Source: Tomocerus qinae
Lineage: Eukaryota; Arthropoda; Collembola; Entomobryomorpha; Tomoceridae
Direction of reading: 5' to 3'
Length of the DNA stretch: 64,000 bases
NCBI GenBank assembly: GCA_020055645.1
Contig: CM034547.1
Location: 23,584,513-23,648,512, forward strand
Both the position numbers and the translations under genes were made by a program. Within the stretch, counting starts at the first letter, position 1. The number at the start of each line of letters is the position of its first letter. Positions 41,679-56,261 of the stretch are shown in pieces. Under the pieces are notes generated by a model, which ran no database searches, was not told the DNA's origin, and was given only the letters and a program-made list of their open reading frames with translations.

Positions 41679-44600
41679 CTCTAGCACAGCTAGCTTTGGC
41701 TTTCTAGGACCCCTCCCCTACCTTTGTATGCTAATTACCTTAAGGCTACATGAAACAATCCACTCCTGCCACCTCATTACGTTTGTCCTAATGAACACTA
41801 CAGCTGTCAACTATTACCTCCCTTAGCATCCCTTCCAGCGACACTTTCAACTACACTGCCTCTCCTCTTTAGTACTCCTATAAGACTAAATTACTACAAC
41901 CAGGGTGACCCGCTAATGTTTCTACTATTTAGTACATATTCTCTTTTACAGAATATTATTAAGTATATCACCCCACAAGATATGTCCTTATACTTTAACT
42001 CTTCCAAAAACATACTCGAACTAAATATAAATTCTCAAAATTGAAGCATCCTTGAAAATCTATTAAATACTCCCGTTGACTATTCTTATTTCCCATGTAA
42101 TACTATATGCTTACTAATTTACTATACTTTTTCCATTGTTTTTCTGCTCAAGATAGCTCTTTGTTGGGTATCATGTCATTATCTTATAAACTCAACCTTC
42201 GATATTTAAACCCTCTGTTATTGTATCTAGGGATAGACTATCGCAGTATTGTAAGGCTATCTGAATTGGATTCATGTATATTCATTAACATTTTTTGCTG
42301 TACTGTGTTTTGATACGATAAATACTTGATCTTCACACATTAAGATTACAAGAGCTGACCAATCCCTCATACACAATCAAAGCAAGTTCATTGTTTGCAA
42401 ATCTAATATCAAAATACACATTCGGCAGGCATCAGACCATACCTTTTTATTCATTAATTACCTTGTACAGTGAATAAATACAATTCTTAAGATTAGTTTT
42501 TACAAATCATTTAACTTTAATGTACAGATACATTATACGATTTTACATTGCTCCTCCGTAACCATAATATTTTTATTCCTACCTATTTACATTTGAGCAC
42601 TACAATTTCTAACACAAAGCTAACCTGTTAGTACTATCATATTCAACAGATAAAAATACCAACATTAGTATTAGTAGTGCAGACGTAATAATTGGCAATA
42701 TTAGTTAAATCAAGGTTTGATTAATAGTTCAACACAATTTGAAAAATTGTCGTAAAATAGTGTATTTCTATTACAAAATTTGTTTTAGATAATGTTTTCA
42801 TTGTAGTATGTCCAGGTTTTGGCAAAAAGTTACTTAAAACCCTGAAAGGGTCAACTGTTGTCGAAGGGGTGATTCGAGTTATGTGATAATAGCTGCTTTC
42901 ACATGACAATAATATGGAGCATACTATTAAAGATGACCTCCGGGTTGTTTTTGAGTAGGTTGATATTATTGGAGTCCAGTAATGTATTGAATGTTAGCAG
43001 AGGGTTTTGTCGGAAGATGATGTAAGTGAGCGTCGGGCGAGGAGAGAGTGGTAGTCGGGCGTTCGGATGAAAGAGCAAGTCTGTAGTTGTATTTTATTAG
43101 TTGGAGTGAAGTGAAGACTTGATGGAGCTAAAGGCAAAATTAGTACTTGAGGGCATCATAAAGATGAGGCTGAATGAGTTTGGCTAGTCTGGGATAGAAT
43201 GGAGAGAAATATCTCGTGTGCAGCATAGCAAGGAGATAGAGATAAAGTACAGCTATTACTACAGACATGTAAAGTAAAAGTAGGTACTCGAGTCTCGTTC
43301 TTGTGCTTCAAAGGACCACGTATTTGGCATATCAACATGTATATCAAAAGGAACCTAACCTTAGTTATTGTCAGATATGTTGAAGCGGTTGTTAGAGCTA
43401 AGGTGGCTAAAGCCATTAAAGAAAGTATATGTACTGGTATTATTGTGGCGGAGTGGACGATTTGGGTTTGGCGAGATACCTAAAACCATTACGGAGCATT
43501 ACATTACATTGAATTAGATTACTTTATTCTCTCTGTTACGTTGGCTGCTACGATATGTAATGTTATGTTACATTAGATTACATAACATTAGTCGATCTGC
43601 AGTAAAATTGTGTGGATTCTGTTCTGTTGTTTGTTCACTTGAGAAGATCTGCACTATAACAATGGTCCGTAAAGAGAGCATTGTATTTGTATGTGAACTG
43701 GTGTAGTGTACCAGAGTGTAAGTGATCCAATGATGAGAGAAATGTATAGGAGAACGAGAGAGAAACAGATATCTAATCTAAGTGACATTAGCGAGGTGAT
43801 GCTAGATTGTAGAATGTAATGTAATAATGTTGAATGTATAAATGTAGGTAGGTAGGAGTTGTGTAGTAGTAGTGTGATGTAATGTAAAGTAATGTTTGGT
43901 CGTCTAGGAGTAGTAATGTCATTTATGTCGCTTGTATGTACTCTGCTTGTCCTACTATTTGTACGGGTAGCATTTAGACATAGTTGTACCTTTGCCCGAT
44001 CTACATTATTTGCACTGCTATTTGTAATGGTAAATAGAACTTACAGTTAAATATGTTAACTATCTATAGGTATAGGAAATAACTAAAATAAGTACTAGTC
44101 TTCATTCCTATGGTTTGAGAGTCAAAACAGTTCTTTATTAGCATAGAGCTTCTGTGTTTTCTATAGAATACTATGCTAAACTACTACAATAAATACACTA
44201 CATACATACGTAAGAGATTTTACGAGTTTCAACACATGTGACTGACTAATTTTACACCTGTTTTCCTGCAAATGTCAAACCTACACTGGAAATACATTTA
44301 TTTTTAACCCTAGACTAATTCATGATCCTGTCAACCAATACCCACATAGAGAATTCTCCTCCATCCTACACAGAGTCTCTCAACAAAACTCTATCCTCAT
44401 TGATACATAGTATATTGTATTTATGTAAGTCAACTTATATAATCACTTGGAAACTAAACTACAGACACTAATACGCTGTGCCTACACTCATACACACTTA
44501 TCTTCTAAATTCAGAAACGGAAAGCTAATAGAGTTGACAATCAGCTATCGAGAATGTGTACATATGCAAAACCTATACAAATACATCAGATATATCATGG

Positions 44601-47600
44601 TATAGTAGGTGCTGTGTTTTTCTTATGTCGATAAAGTTTGTTTGAGTCTTTCTAAATATTTAAGCAAAGTATTTGAAGCATCTTTCCAATGCAGTCATAG
44701 ATTGTGATGCAGATGTAATACGTAGTACTAGGATGTGAACAAACCTTGGGCTTAATAGTAAAAACATGATTATGAGCACTTCACATAGTCTGTTTGGATC
44801 TTTGAACTACCTTCTCACGAAAGGATAGCTACACAGGAATAAATATAAACACGTAGCGACATAAATAACTGAGATTACATATAAAGTCAGAAGGGTAACT
44901 ATGTAGAATGTTGGAGTGCACATGGCGGAATAGTATATATTGGAAGGAGAGTAGTAGTCACAAGTTTGGTCATGTAAACTTGCAAAGGAGGAATAAATAA
45001 ATGTTTTCTGTGGCAAAATTAAGGGTCATAATGGAAAGACTGATGAGAGAGAAAGAGAGATGTTAAATTATGGCTGAGTTTATTTGGTGGTTATTTGTTG
45101 GTTTGCGTGGCTTGGCTGGATCTTATTATTGTATGTAGTAGAGAGTATGGTGAATTAGAGGAATAATAGTAAGTAGTAAAAGATGTAGGAGGACAGGATT
45201 TATAGCAATGATTTGCAAATAGTGCCAAGCAGATTTGGTCTTGGTGGAGGAGAGTCCCTGTCGTGTCCGCAGGATTACGTCCAGGTTATAAATCATGGTG
45301 ACCAGACTGTTGTTTGGGGTAAACCTTGATGTGACCAAAGGAGGCTTTAATCCCGTCCCGGGTATGTCAGGGAGGGGAAGACAAATGGAGAGACTTTGAT
45401 AAATGTACTACAAGTCAGAGCAAATGCCCAACTCTGCCTAATGAGACTTTCAAACAATTTGGATGAATTTAAAAGAGACTGTTTCATCACAGCTAGTGTC
45501 AACTATGCATGTCACTCAACGGCTAAACTAATTTTAACCTCAACTTTCAACACGAGACAGACTCTACACTCCACGTACAAGAACAACTACAAGCAACTCT
45601 CTACTTAACTCCACGTTACTTACTTACTCTCTTGTAAGACTCGAAAACTCACAATCATGCTTTACTTACTCAGACTCCGTGTAGGACATCTCCACTTCAA
45701 ACATCAAGAATATTCCCATGTTTCACCACATCCCTTTACTTACTCCAACACCACCGTATCACTCAACTCTAATACATAAGTAGATCCCACTCATGCCACG
45801 CTTTCAAACTCCGCAAAAACTTTTACCCGACAAGTCAGTCAACTACTATAATAAGTTACTATGAATCTTCTTTTAGCAGTTTTACCAACCAACACTATCT
45901 CTTCTTATCTACATGCTACTACTATACTCATTATCCTTATCTTTTCCTACGCTTTTTCATCATACTCTCCATAGTGCCCTGTCACTTAGCATTATATAGT
46001 TATCATTAATATTTACGTCAAATCCTAACCATATAGGTCGATACTTTGGATATATAGTAGTAAGTATATACTAAATGTGTCGACTTCAAAATTAATACTA
46101 ATAGAATATGCTTTTAGCAGTTTTTCTTGTTAAAAGCCAAGTGGAGTGTGTGTTTATATTGAAGTTGTATTTACTATGAAAAATAGTTGTAGAGATTTAT
46201 TAAAGCACCTCAGTGAACTGGATGTAGTATGATGATGTAGTAAGTATTGTATAATAAGCATTACAAGAGTATAGTACTTAGATTGGTAGTCTGTCTGTGT
46301 GAAGTTTAGTTTGATTGTGTGTCGGTGTGGCTTAGTGGAACTTATTCCCAAATCTCCAATAGTTTTAGTAGGTTCTCTTTTAAAATGTTTGCAGAGCGGA
46401 TAAAGTTTGGAGATAAAAGCGGCGTGAAGGAAATGAAATGAGGCTTAGAGGAGAATAGAGAGAACAGAACAGAACACTTTACACATTCCCATGGATGCAT
46501 TTGACTCGACTTGTAGTCGTACATGACATTGTTCACGTCTATCTCTGTGTGAACAATACTAATGGATATGTCTCTGGAAGGAGAATTGGATTCACTTGAA
46601 TTGCCTTGACTTCCACCAAATCTGCAGTGCAACTCTAATACAATACAAATGCTTACATGCACACACAATTCTGCCAGTACTTATAGTACAACTTTCCTTA
46701 TGGCTACAGAACATTATTTACCTTCTAGTGAATCTAAGTATGGTAATATATCAACAGAGTGAATAAGTATTATGTATGCAGAGCGAACTAACGAACTAAT
46801 AAGCCACTTCACAACAAACAACTGGCAAATGAATACAATTATTTATTCTCTGGAATTATATGCATTGTGCTAGCAATCAGCACTTACCTACTCACTGAAA
46901 ATGTAGCTATTCATCCATGGGAAAATCTTTCACAAATTGTTTTCAGAGTGGATGTACGCTAACAATAGCCATGTATGTAAATTAGTTGTTTGTAGCTAAC
47001 TAGAGTTTACTTTTAAATGGATTATGTAGGTGAGGTAGTCTCGTTTGTTTCCTTTCGTTGGGCTTCACTTACGTTTATGTACTATTGTTGTATTTTATAA
47101 TATTGTAATTGAAGAATCCTACATGTTCTTCTCCTCCGTTTTTACGTGTTGTGTGTGTATGTCTGCGTGTATGTTTTATGTTTGTAGTAATATTGCTGAT
47201 AACTATCTTTCTGAGACAGTCAAGCCAACTCAACTTTATAAGACAACTTGGAATCGCTTAGTTCAAGTTGACTGCCTTCACCCAACCATTACATATATAT
47301 ACACTTATACACACTTTATCCTTAGTTAACAGTCAAAATCAAGAAACAAAGATAGGATATAATGTACAGTGCACTAGCTTGACTCTGACTCACTCTCGAA
47401 ACAATGGATTGGATCCAGTAGTGGCCAAACCAAACCAAAAGCAAAGTACAACAAAATGTTTGTTCTGTTATGATCGTTATATGTAGACACAACTCACATT
47501 AGTAATGTGGACAATAAACATAGATACACAGGAATGGAGAGTCATGTTAGCAATCCTGGAAGATGTGTGCATGATTTATGTCTGCATTTACATGCAAGTG

Positions 47601-49117
47601 CATAATGTTCCCTTCCCTTATTGTCTTACTATACAGATGAGTAAGACTAGTTAGACAGTCAAAGTCAACTTGAGATTAAGATTAGCTGGAGGTGATAGCT
47701 CTACATCAAATTCTTCTTTCTTTCCACTCAGATTAAAGACACACGGATGAATTTCATTGTGTGAGATAGACATACGTAGATAATGTACAGCTGTCTATTT
47801 GTTTTGAAGACATAATAATACATGCACATGCGAAGAAATATCTATAGCTCAAAATCTAGAAAATTACTATTGTATCTCTTCTATATACCCAAATGCCTTA
47901 AATGAGTATTGATAGTAAATGCATTGGAGTATAATTCGATTTGAATATTATTGTGATTAGATTTGACGAGGGCAACTCTGAAGAGAGTCCATTTGATTAT
48001 GTGATGTAAAAGTACATTTGTGCAGATAGGAAGATGCATTTGTAAAACAAGAGACTCCTGATATACATTTTCATTATGTATTATGTAATGGTGCTGTGTG
48101 TTTGATAGCGAGTGGTATAAAAAGATAGTACATATGTATACGGGAAATCACGCGAAGAGCATTTGTCACGGGAGGAATGCGATATCGTGGGGATTTCGGG
48201 TGGCTCCCCACCGCTCGTCTGTCTGTTGTCTTTTTCCGTTTGATTTTTGCAAGCTACACACACACCTGTTGTCGGCTAATGACAAAGTCAACACGCTATC
48301 GATGGTGCTGGACTCTTAGGCAAACATTTTCACTGGCGGTCCCTTTCAGCCATCTTATCGACTCATTATTGAGTAATCCTCCTCTCAGGTGACAATCCCA
48401 GCCGACAAACAGTTCTGTGTACATGTTATTAGTTCTATTAGTTCCCATGTGTACATTCACTTATCACCTGCCTTGAATATTGTCATCTGTCCGTCATGTC
48501 ACTCTATCTAGAGATACTACAGGAGTCTATCTGTGTTCTTTGGCAAAGAGAACACAGAAACCTAGATATCGCTTGTAATATATAATGTTATTTTTATTAG
48601 TTCTATTCTCAATGCCATAGAGTCAGTACTTATGTTTGTAGTATCATGTAGTGTTATGTTGTATTAGTCTGGTCATTACATTGAAAAAGTGAAATAATAC
48701 ATTAGTTTAACAAACACAATGGTAATAATCGAGAGAGACAAGTACAAGGGAGAACACAACACTTCCATAAGTAGTATGTATGTACTACCAGAGCAATAAG
48801 AACATTGAGCAAAAGGATTCTTTTTTCGATGTATGTATACGTAGTATGCTCACCATCCATGACTGATTTTATACTTAGTGTTGGCTAGTTAGGTGATAAT
48901 GTGTGCTTTGTATTGCATTGTATCCCAAGTATGTTACTTTGATTTGGTCATGTTGTATTTAGTGTGATAGATAAGTAGCAGTCAAGTGCTTGTCTGCATC
49001 TATGTAAGCAAACCAAGCCAAGTGCTGTGAAGTATGACTGCCACTGCTCCATTGTCAAATTGGGTTACGAAATAAAACTTTTTTGATACCAAATTGATTT
49101 CATTTCTATTTCCATCG

Positions 49118-49138
49118 AGAGAGCCATTTCTGACGTCA
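49118..49138. promoter_or_regulatory. GAGAG-GCCAT pair next to a perfect CRE
   Basis: A GAGAG (GAGA-factor type) site is directly followed by GCCAT (Pho/YY1 core). A perfect palindromic TGACGTCA (ATF/CREB) follows at 49131-49138, and then CCCATAAAA, a caudal/AbdB-type site. GAGAG plus GCCAT is the pairing seen in Polycomb response elements. Function is inferred. Confidence 0.3.
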
Positions 49139-52100
49139 CGCTCCCATAAAACGCAAAAGTTTGATTATTTACTTTAAGATATGGAGTCGAAAGGACGAGA
49201 CTAGGCCGTGAGCTATCATTGTCTCAAACGTGACATGTCAATGCAATAGTAGTGCAACCGGACAAGTTGACAGAGTATACTAATCACAATCACGGTGAGT
49301 CGGGCCAGGCCAGGGTCCTCTTAATCAATCAATCAAAATTAATCTATATTAAATGGTGACAATTGACAGGTAACATTGTTTGTCGGCACAAATTCACCTC
49401 AGAAATGAAAAAGACCGTAAATTGTTTTTCCACATTAACCTGTTTACTACAGATAATCAACAGTTTTCCCCCTGATAAACAAATAATGTCAAATCATGTA
49501 CTCTTTTGTTACTTAACAGGGAAATGGGAGCAAATTTCATAGGAATACAACCTTTATACGTATTAATCGAAATTAATTAAGTCTGTAGTTCTGGCTAACA
49601 AAATCTCCAAGTGTTTTTTTGCTCTTAAATAGATACAGCGAGACAGGACAATGTATACACTTCTAAAGTAACTTTCCAAAATTATTTTATCGATTGCATC
49701 ATGATTGTTGGCTTTTCTGTTTATTTGTATTAAGTTGCGAGGTGGATGGTCGTGGCTTGAGTTATGGTGCCAAAGCGAATTCTTATTTGACAACATTTTT
49801 TTCTTTCCGAAACGTAAATGTCATTGGAAAATAACTTGTCGCGAGAAGCTGCGGTAGTAAAAAGAAAGGTTGTCGGTGCATATTACATTTACGGTAGATG
49901 CTTTCAGGCAAAGATATATTTATTACTCTAAGAGTTTGGATGCACTGTTTTCTTATTGTATACAATATAGATAGATGTATGCAGGCAGTGTATGATTTGG
50001 TATGCGATGTGGTGGAAAGAATGCAGTCACTTTACGAGGAAGCGACGTGATGGTAAACAAAGTTTTTCTCTGTCTAGAATTTGTTAAACAAGAGTAGCAA
50101 AATAGAAGCCATATGTGACATGAAATGGTAAAACCTCAATAATCGTGTCGTGTTGTCGTATTCCGTTTGCAAGATTCCTTTAGTGCAGGAGACTACATAC
50201 ATAATACGATACATGCATGCAATATACTTCCATCTTTGTGTCTTTTCTTTATAGCATTCCTTTGCTGTAGTTGCAAAAACAGGGCTTAGACTAACTTTAT
50301 TTACCCAAGATACTAGAAAGAGTCAATATTATATAGACTTTGGGACATTAGCTATATGTAAGTGTAATATTACTCACACTCTCGTAGTTTGTAAGTATAT
50401 AAAAAATTGGACGAAGGGTGGATATAATTTTGTAAAAATGTCCGGGATATTTTGGTCATGGTGTGTGGATTGAGTGAATCCAGGATTGAGGGTTTTAAAA
50501 AGGCATCATCTATAAAATGCTGAGTGTGTGGATGGGGCAATGTATTTGGGACAATGATTTGAAATAGGGAACATGTATGGAATGGATGTAGTCGAGAGAG
50601 AGGAAAAGGCCGAACGAAACGTTACGTACATAACATAATGTTCCTAAGTCGACACTGGGCCATAAAGAGGAATAGTTTAGGATAAGCGGAGTAAATGGAA
50701 ATCCCTTTTGCTGACTCTCTCCCAATATTCTCAAATGCTCACTTTATTCCCCACGAACCAAGTCGAGAAAGCGAAAATCGATCGGGAGTGAACCGTCTTT
50801 TCGTATTGTGACATTTTGACTCTAACCGACCGGAGATCAACTCTTATTCTTTTCTTTCCTTCTTTCTCCGCTCCCCTTCCCGGCCCTCCTCCATTCTCAT
50901 CGCACACAAACAGATGCTACCTAATTTCCCTCCATTCCCTTCCCACCTTCCATAAATTCCCGTCGATTTTCACGAAATTGTCACCAAATTCGAGACGCAG
51001 TCCTTTTTATACTCATCTTATATGTCTCTGTCTCTGTCACCGACTTCCTGACGACACATCATCTTTATTTTCCAATAACACATGAAAAACACCGAAGGAA
51101 TGAGCTCGGGCGCGGTATGGTCGCGACAGGGAAACAAGTGCTACTGTTTTTACACACTCCCTGTTATTATAACTACCACTTATAACCAATATTTTTCTGT
51201 CCCCTTGTCTTATACAAAAAGCTTACGATGCTAAACCGTTTCATGTTCCTGAATCATACTCAACTTTTTAATGTTGGCTAGACTGGCTGATTTAGATCTG
51301 TCCACTCAACTTTTAAACCTCACTAAATATCTGATATTTTAATCAGATTATGCTCAACTCTCGGTTTACAAAGTTGATTCTCTTCTCTAGACAATGCAAC
51401 TTAGGATCTCTATTTCTATTAACTATATATACTAGTATGGATGAGTGTACTGTAGTTTAACAGGAACAGGGAGCCCATGGATTATTTACGATAGAAATGA
51501 TTCCAGGGGGTAACCAAGTGAAGTGAAGCGTAAGTTAGAACTGGGAACTAACAAACTTATAAAGCCATCCTTTAGCCGATATATATATACATTTTATGTA
51601 TTAGATCCTTATAGAAGATATTACTACTAAAGAGAGCTTAGCCTTAGAATCCATACGGAGGAGGTGATGGGATATTATAGCATCCGACCGATCACTACGT
51701 TTTTTTTCATGTTAAGATAGAAAAGGTATACTAATCGAAAAAGTAGATTCTCAATAAGGTAGCGCTATAAATTCCTTGTATCTTTTTCTTGCTGACTACT
51801 TACTAGGAGGACAATAATGTAATGTGTAAAGTCAAGTGACTATCTCGTATTTCTATGCAACAAAGAGATTTTCCCAAAGAATTGAACTTTTTTACGTTGA
51901 ATCTCTATGGGTGGATTAACGTTGAAAAGAGGCATCAACATGGTCGTATGTACATATTGACTTTTTTTTGTTACACATTACTGATTACTACTTACTTACA
52001 CTGGAAAAGAGAAAGACTTGTGTAAGTATCCTTGAAAGTCATAAAATGGTTTATATATGGGATTATGATGCAATAATATGATCTCCTATGTATAGACATA

Positions 52101-55029
52101 AAATACGGGTGCTCAAAGAATTACCATTAGTGAATTTATACAATAATATGTATTTAGATGCACAAATAATGTTCCTACTTACATAGGAAGTGGTATGCGA
52201 ACGCCAACTTGTTGGGAGAGATCATCCTTGTGTCGTATATAAGTCGCACTGCTGTAAAGATGAATAGTTTTATTGTGCGAGTACCAGTAACTAAGGAGTG
52301 CTACATATTATAGTGTGTATAGTAGGAAGAAGGGTTTAGTTGGTTCACGATCACAAATGTCATGTCATCTAATCCCATTGGGTTGTAAATATTGAGTATT
52401 GGATTGAAAAGGCTGGCTGGCAAAATGCGGGTCTTAATGAATGTATGGGAGACGACCCCCTGAGTGAGTGTGAATAATATGAATGTAAGACTGATCATAA
52501 GTTACTTTAATTGGGCTTGTCACGACTCTGGCTCTTTATTAGCACATAAGCATCTCTCATTAGAGTGTAAGAGTTCTTTTACTCATTTGATTTGAATTGA
52601 CTTCATTTCATTCCATTCTGAATCCATTTCATTGCATACACAATTCTGTAGAGTTAAGTGAAGTAATATAGTACGTGGTAAGGAGTATATAGTCGAAGAC
52701 GTACGTAGATACTTCCCCTATTAACTGTATGTAATGTAATGTGTATTTTGATGATGATGTATATGTAATAGCCGTAGAGTAGTAGTAGTAGTAGTAGTAT
52801 GTATGTATATGTAGTTAGTTTGGTTTGTAGATTGGGTGGATTGGATTGTCTGTATTATTATTCTGTTCTTCGGGGCTTCTCTTATTTGTTTGTTTATCAC
52901 AGGGTGGTCACTCACTCACTCACTGGGCTTTCTTCCTCCTCGTTCGTCAAGTGCAAACTTTGCTCCCTTCTTATCTCATCAAGTGGGTCGACGCGTCACA
53001 CACAGAACCCTCCTGACGAACTGCCAAAATAACACAAAAATTCATTATTATCTCACCTTTATCGGAACGGACACACTGACTAACAAAACAGAAGAGTACA
53101 TAGTGCACACAGATACAGTCTACTGATATTTTAGTACACAACAGAACAGACAGAGATACTCACACAGATACTTAGTTTGCTTCTCTAGCAAATAGGACGA
53201 CAAGCAGCACTATTCAACTACAAATAAGACACAAATGCTAAATAGTGTAATAATATATACATAATATGTACACTGTAGGTAGGCAGAGTTCGAGGAATGA
53301 GTTGAACATGACATTACATGCGAAGCTATGGTATTTAGGATGTCTAACTACAAATATTAGGTTTACATCACATTACACTTAACTACAATCTACAGAAATG
53401 AGTAGATACACGAGATATTGTGTCTCCTATATTTACAAGTCATATCACTATTAATGTATTTATGCAGTCCATCAAATATTAATTCATGTCATGTCACACA
53501 TCATTGTATCTATCTGCCACTTCATGCTTTTCCCATCGTTACTTACTCTCCTCCAACTAAAAGTAGTAACATGCAATGTAATGCAAGACACAATACAACA
53601 CAAACACAATGCAATAGTATATACCTATTTCTGAATATTGGACATATAAGTAGCAGGGTAAGTAGCAGTCCAACTGACAATGACAATAGATCAGGATAAA
53701 CAATAAATCATGATTTCCATTTTACCTACAATAGTGAGAGATTCTGTACCTACCCACTTTAATTGTACAGTTGAAGCTATAGACTTAGTAGTGAGTAGTG
53801 TCTTGTCTTCTCAAACAGGACGGGACACATTTATTTACTATCAACATTCAACGATTCAACTATCAACCGCAGTTAGTTAGTCATGTTATAAATGTTACGA
53901 TATGTAGTGGTGTCTGATTAGTCCTCTTGCTCAATTAAATCCATGTAAATAGACAAACAGAAACATTCCATTATGAGCTGACTGACAATGAATATCTCTA
54001 CGAGTACACACATTAAAAACATTATGGCTTTTACCACACTAACTACATACTACTTCATAAGACAGAACATCACATTACAAACAACTCATCACAATTATCA
54101 GGCCCTGTGCAAAAGATACTCTAATACTAGTATGCATGTCCCACTCCTACTTACAGACGATTCGTGTATGTAAATAATGTGATAAATACCTCCGTAACTA
54201 AAATCAAATGCATTATTGCTATGTTATTTTATCTCTACATACTTATTGTTAATGTTCCTCGTTTACCTGCACGCTAACTCATTTCTCTATACATACATAC
54301 CTATGTAGTGCAGATACACACATACAGATGATGCCTATTAGTACTCAGAGCCAATCCAGTCAATCATTCCATCAACATTCAACATTGTCCATCAAGAAGT
54401 CCCATTATACCCACTTACAAAGTCATTTACACTGGCTAAATGTTCAATTCAAGAAATCTGAACAGCATTAAAAGCTGATAGCTGACTCCGCTCTGCAACT
54501 CGTACCTACCTAACTAACTAAATTGCTGAGCACTAACCACATGTATTACCACTACATTACATTAGTCTCAGAAGAGCAATTTCACAACCTGTCTTGTCTT
54601 TCCTTCCCTCATTTTATTTCGCACTTGTAAGTGCACAGGTGTACAGATCCTCTCTATATAAATACAGCTATATGATATTTGCTCTGCTTCAATTTGCCTT
54701 GTCTCTGTGAATCTATCTTTCTATTAATGGAGTCAACTCACCTAATTAAAAAGTCACGGTACAAAATAGACACATCAAACTTTGAACGAAACATTCTTGT
54801 AGTTACATAGGTAGCTAATATACATGCACAGATATATCTACATGCAGACAAGACAAGTTACATTATATCCAATCCATCCATGTCCACATAAAATAATTTC
54901 AGAGCTGCACATCCACTGAACTGATATATCAACACAGCAGCCTAGCCTCTCTGCATCTATGTATTACATATGTGAACATCAAGGCACTTTCTTAAATGTT
55001 CATGAGAGTGTGAATTAATTAGGATTAGG

Positions 55030-55059
55030 GAACTGGTTTGTTGTCCGTTAAACCAGTTC
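55030..55059. promoter_or_regulatory. Inverted Grainyhead/CP2-type site pair
   Basis: GAACTGGTTT (55030-55039) and its exact reverse complement AAACCAGTTC (55050-55059) are separated by 10 bp. Each arm fits the Grainyhead/CP2 family consensus (AACYGGTT-like). The stem is too short for a microRNA precursor. Confidence 0.3.
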
Positions 55060-56261
55060 TAGCAGCTGCATTAGCCACGTACATTACATACATTACATAC
55101 AGTACACAACGCTCCTAGCTTAGCGTCCTTTCCCTCATCTCCCTTATATGCATTCTAACGAGTCTCTCTCTATTACTACTTGTAATATTATACTTTTAAT
55201 CTAATAATCCAAACCAATTCAATCCAAATAAATATTACACGTACAGAATGCTCGCATTGTTAATAACATGTGAAACAACCCTACACGTATTTATAATACA
55301 TATCCACGCACTTTTACATTTCTTAGACCTGCAATATGCAATATTATACTAATCAAATGCGCTAACAGTCAACATATTGCTAGCAACGGGTCCACGTCCA
55401 TCTAACCAACATTATTATGCCCTACTGCTATATAGCTGTAGGTATGCTCTATAAGTATAGTACCTGAATCTATATGATGTTGTTTTACATATAGCAAATG
55501 AAGCATAGTGACGTATTTATGCATGCATGTATCGTCTCTTACCATTTCAACCCAAACCAAATGCAAGCGATATAACAACAATAGAATACATTTACGTGGG
55601 ATAATAGACTGAAATAGAGGAGCTAGAAGTGGAATCAAATAAATAAATGCAATTCATTGCACTGAACTTACTTTTACACTACTGCGAAAATAAAAAGGAG
55701 CAAGCACACAACAAAAAGACATCCAAAAGTAATTCTCACATAAGTATAAGCACAAAATTTTAGCATAGTACATTATATATGTAACCGACTCAATGCAGAA
55801 CAGTTGTTACTATTTATATACATATTTAGTTGTATATAATATATATGATATATGTGTATATATAGTTATATATACAAGTAAAGGATACATGGAGTCTAGC
55901 AAACCAACCAAGCTTCCTTTCCATCCATCCATTATCTACAAACATCACTCACTCACATCAGTCAGCACTCTGTCTGTCTTTGTTTAACTGAGTGAACCGC
56001 AATTGCAATACAATAAGTCAAGTAGTAATATCAGCACATAGCACACTAGACTGCACTATTATTGTGCATTTACTCCTTATTTCTACAACTGCACGTCTTA
56101 TTTATAGAGAGCAGATGTACAAATGAGTAAGTAAATATAAGCATAGCCGCTAATTGCACACACAAAGTACTCTCTATCTACAAGTAAGTAAGTAAGTAGC
56201 ATATGATAGGATTAGTGGTAGTAGTAGGAATACCAGTTAACTTGTTATTGTGCTGGCTCAC

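Larger units (their letters stand above)
41681..56261. other. Interval left of gene B exon 4 (intron or intergenic)
   Basis: A further exon of gene B must begin in or beyond this interval, because exon 4 ends at a donor. GC-richer patches at 48080-48400 and 50730-51130 are noted. An AGT microsatellite lies at about 52776-52799 and a CACT run at about 52909-52924. No recognisable protein domain was found. Confidence 0.5.

Noticed and set aside
55030-55059. microRNA hairpin
   Set aside because: The stem is only 10 bp and does not extend into the flanks.
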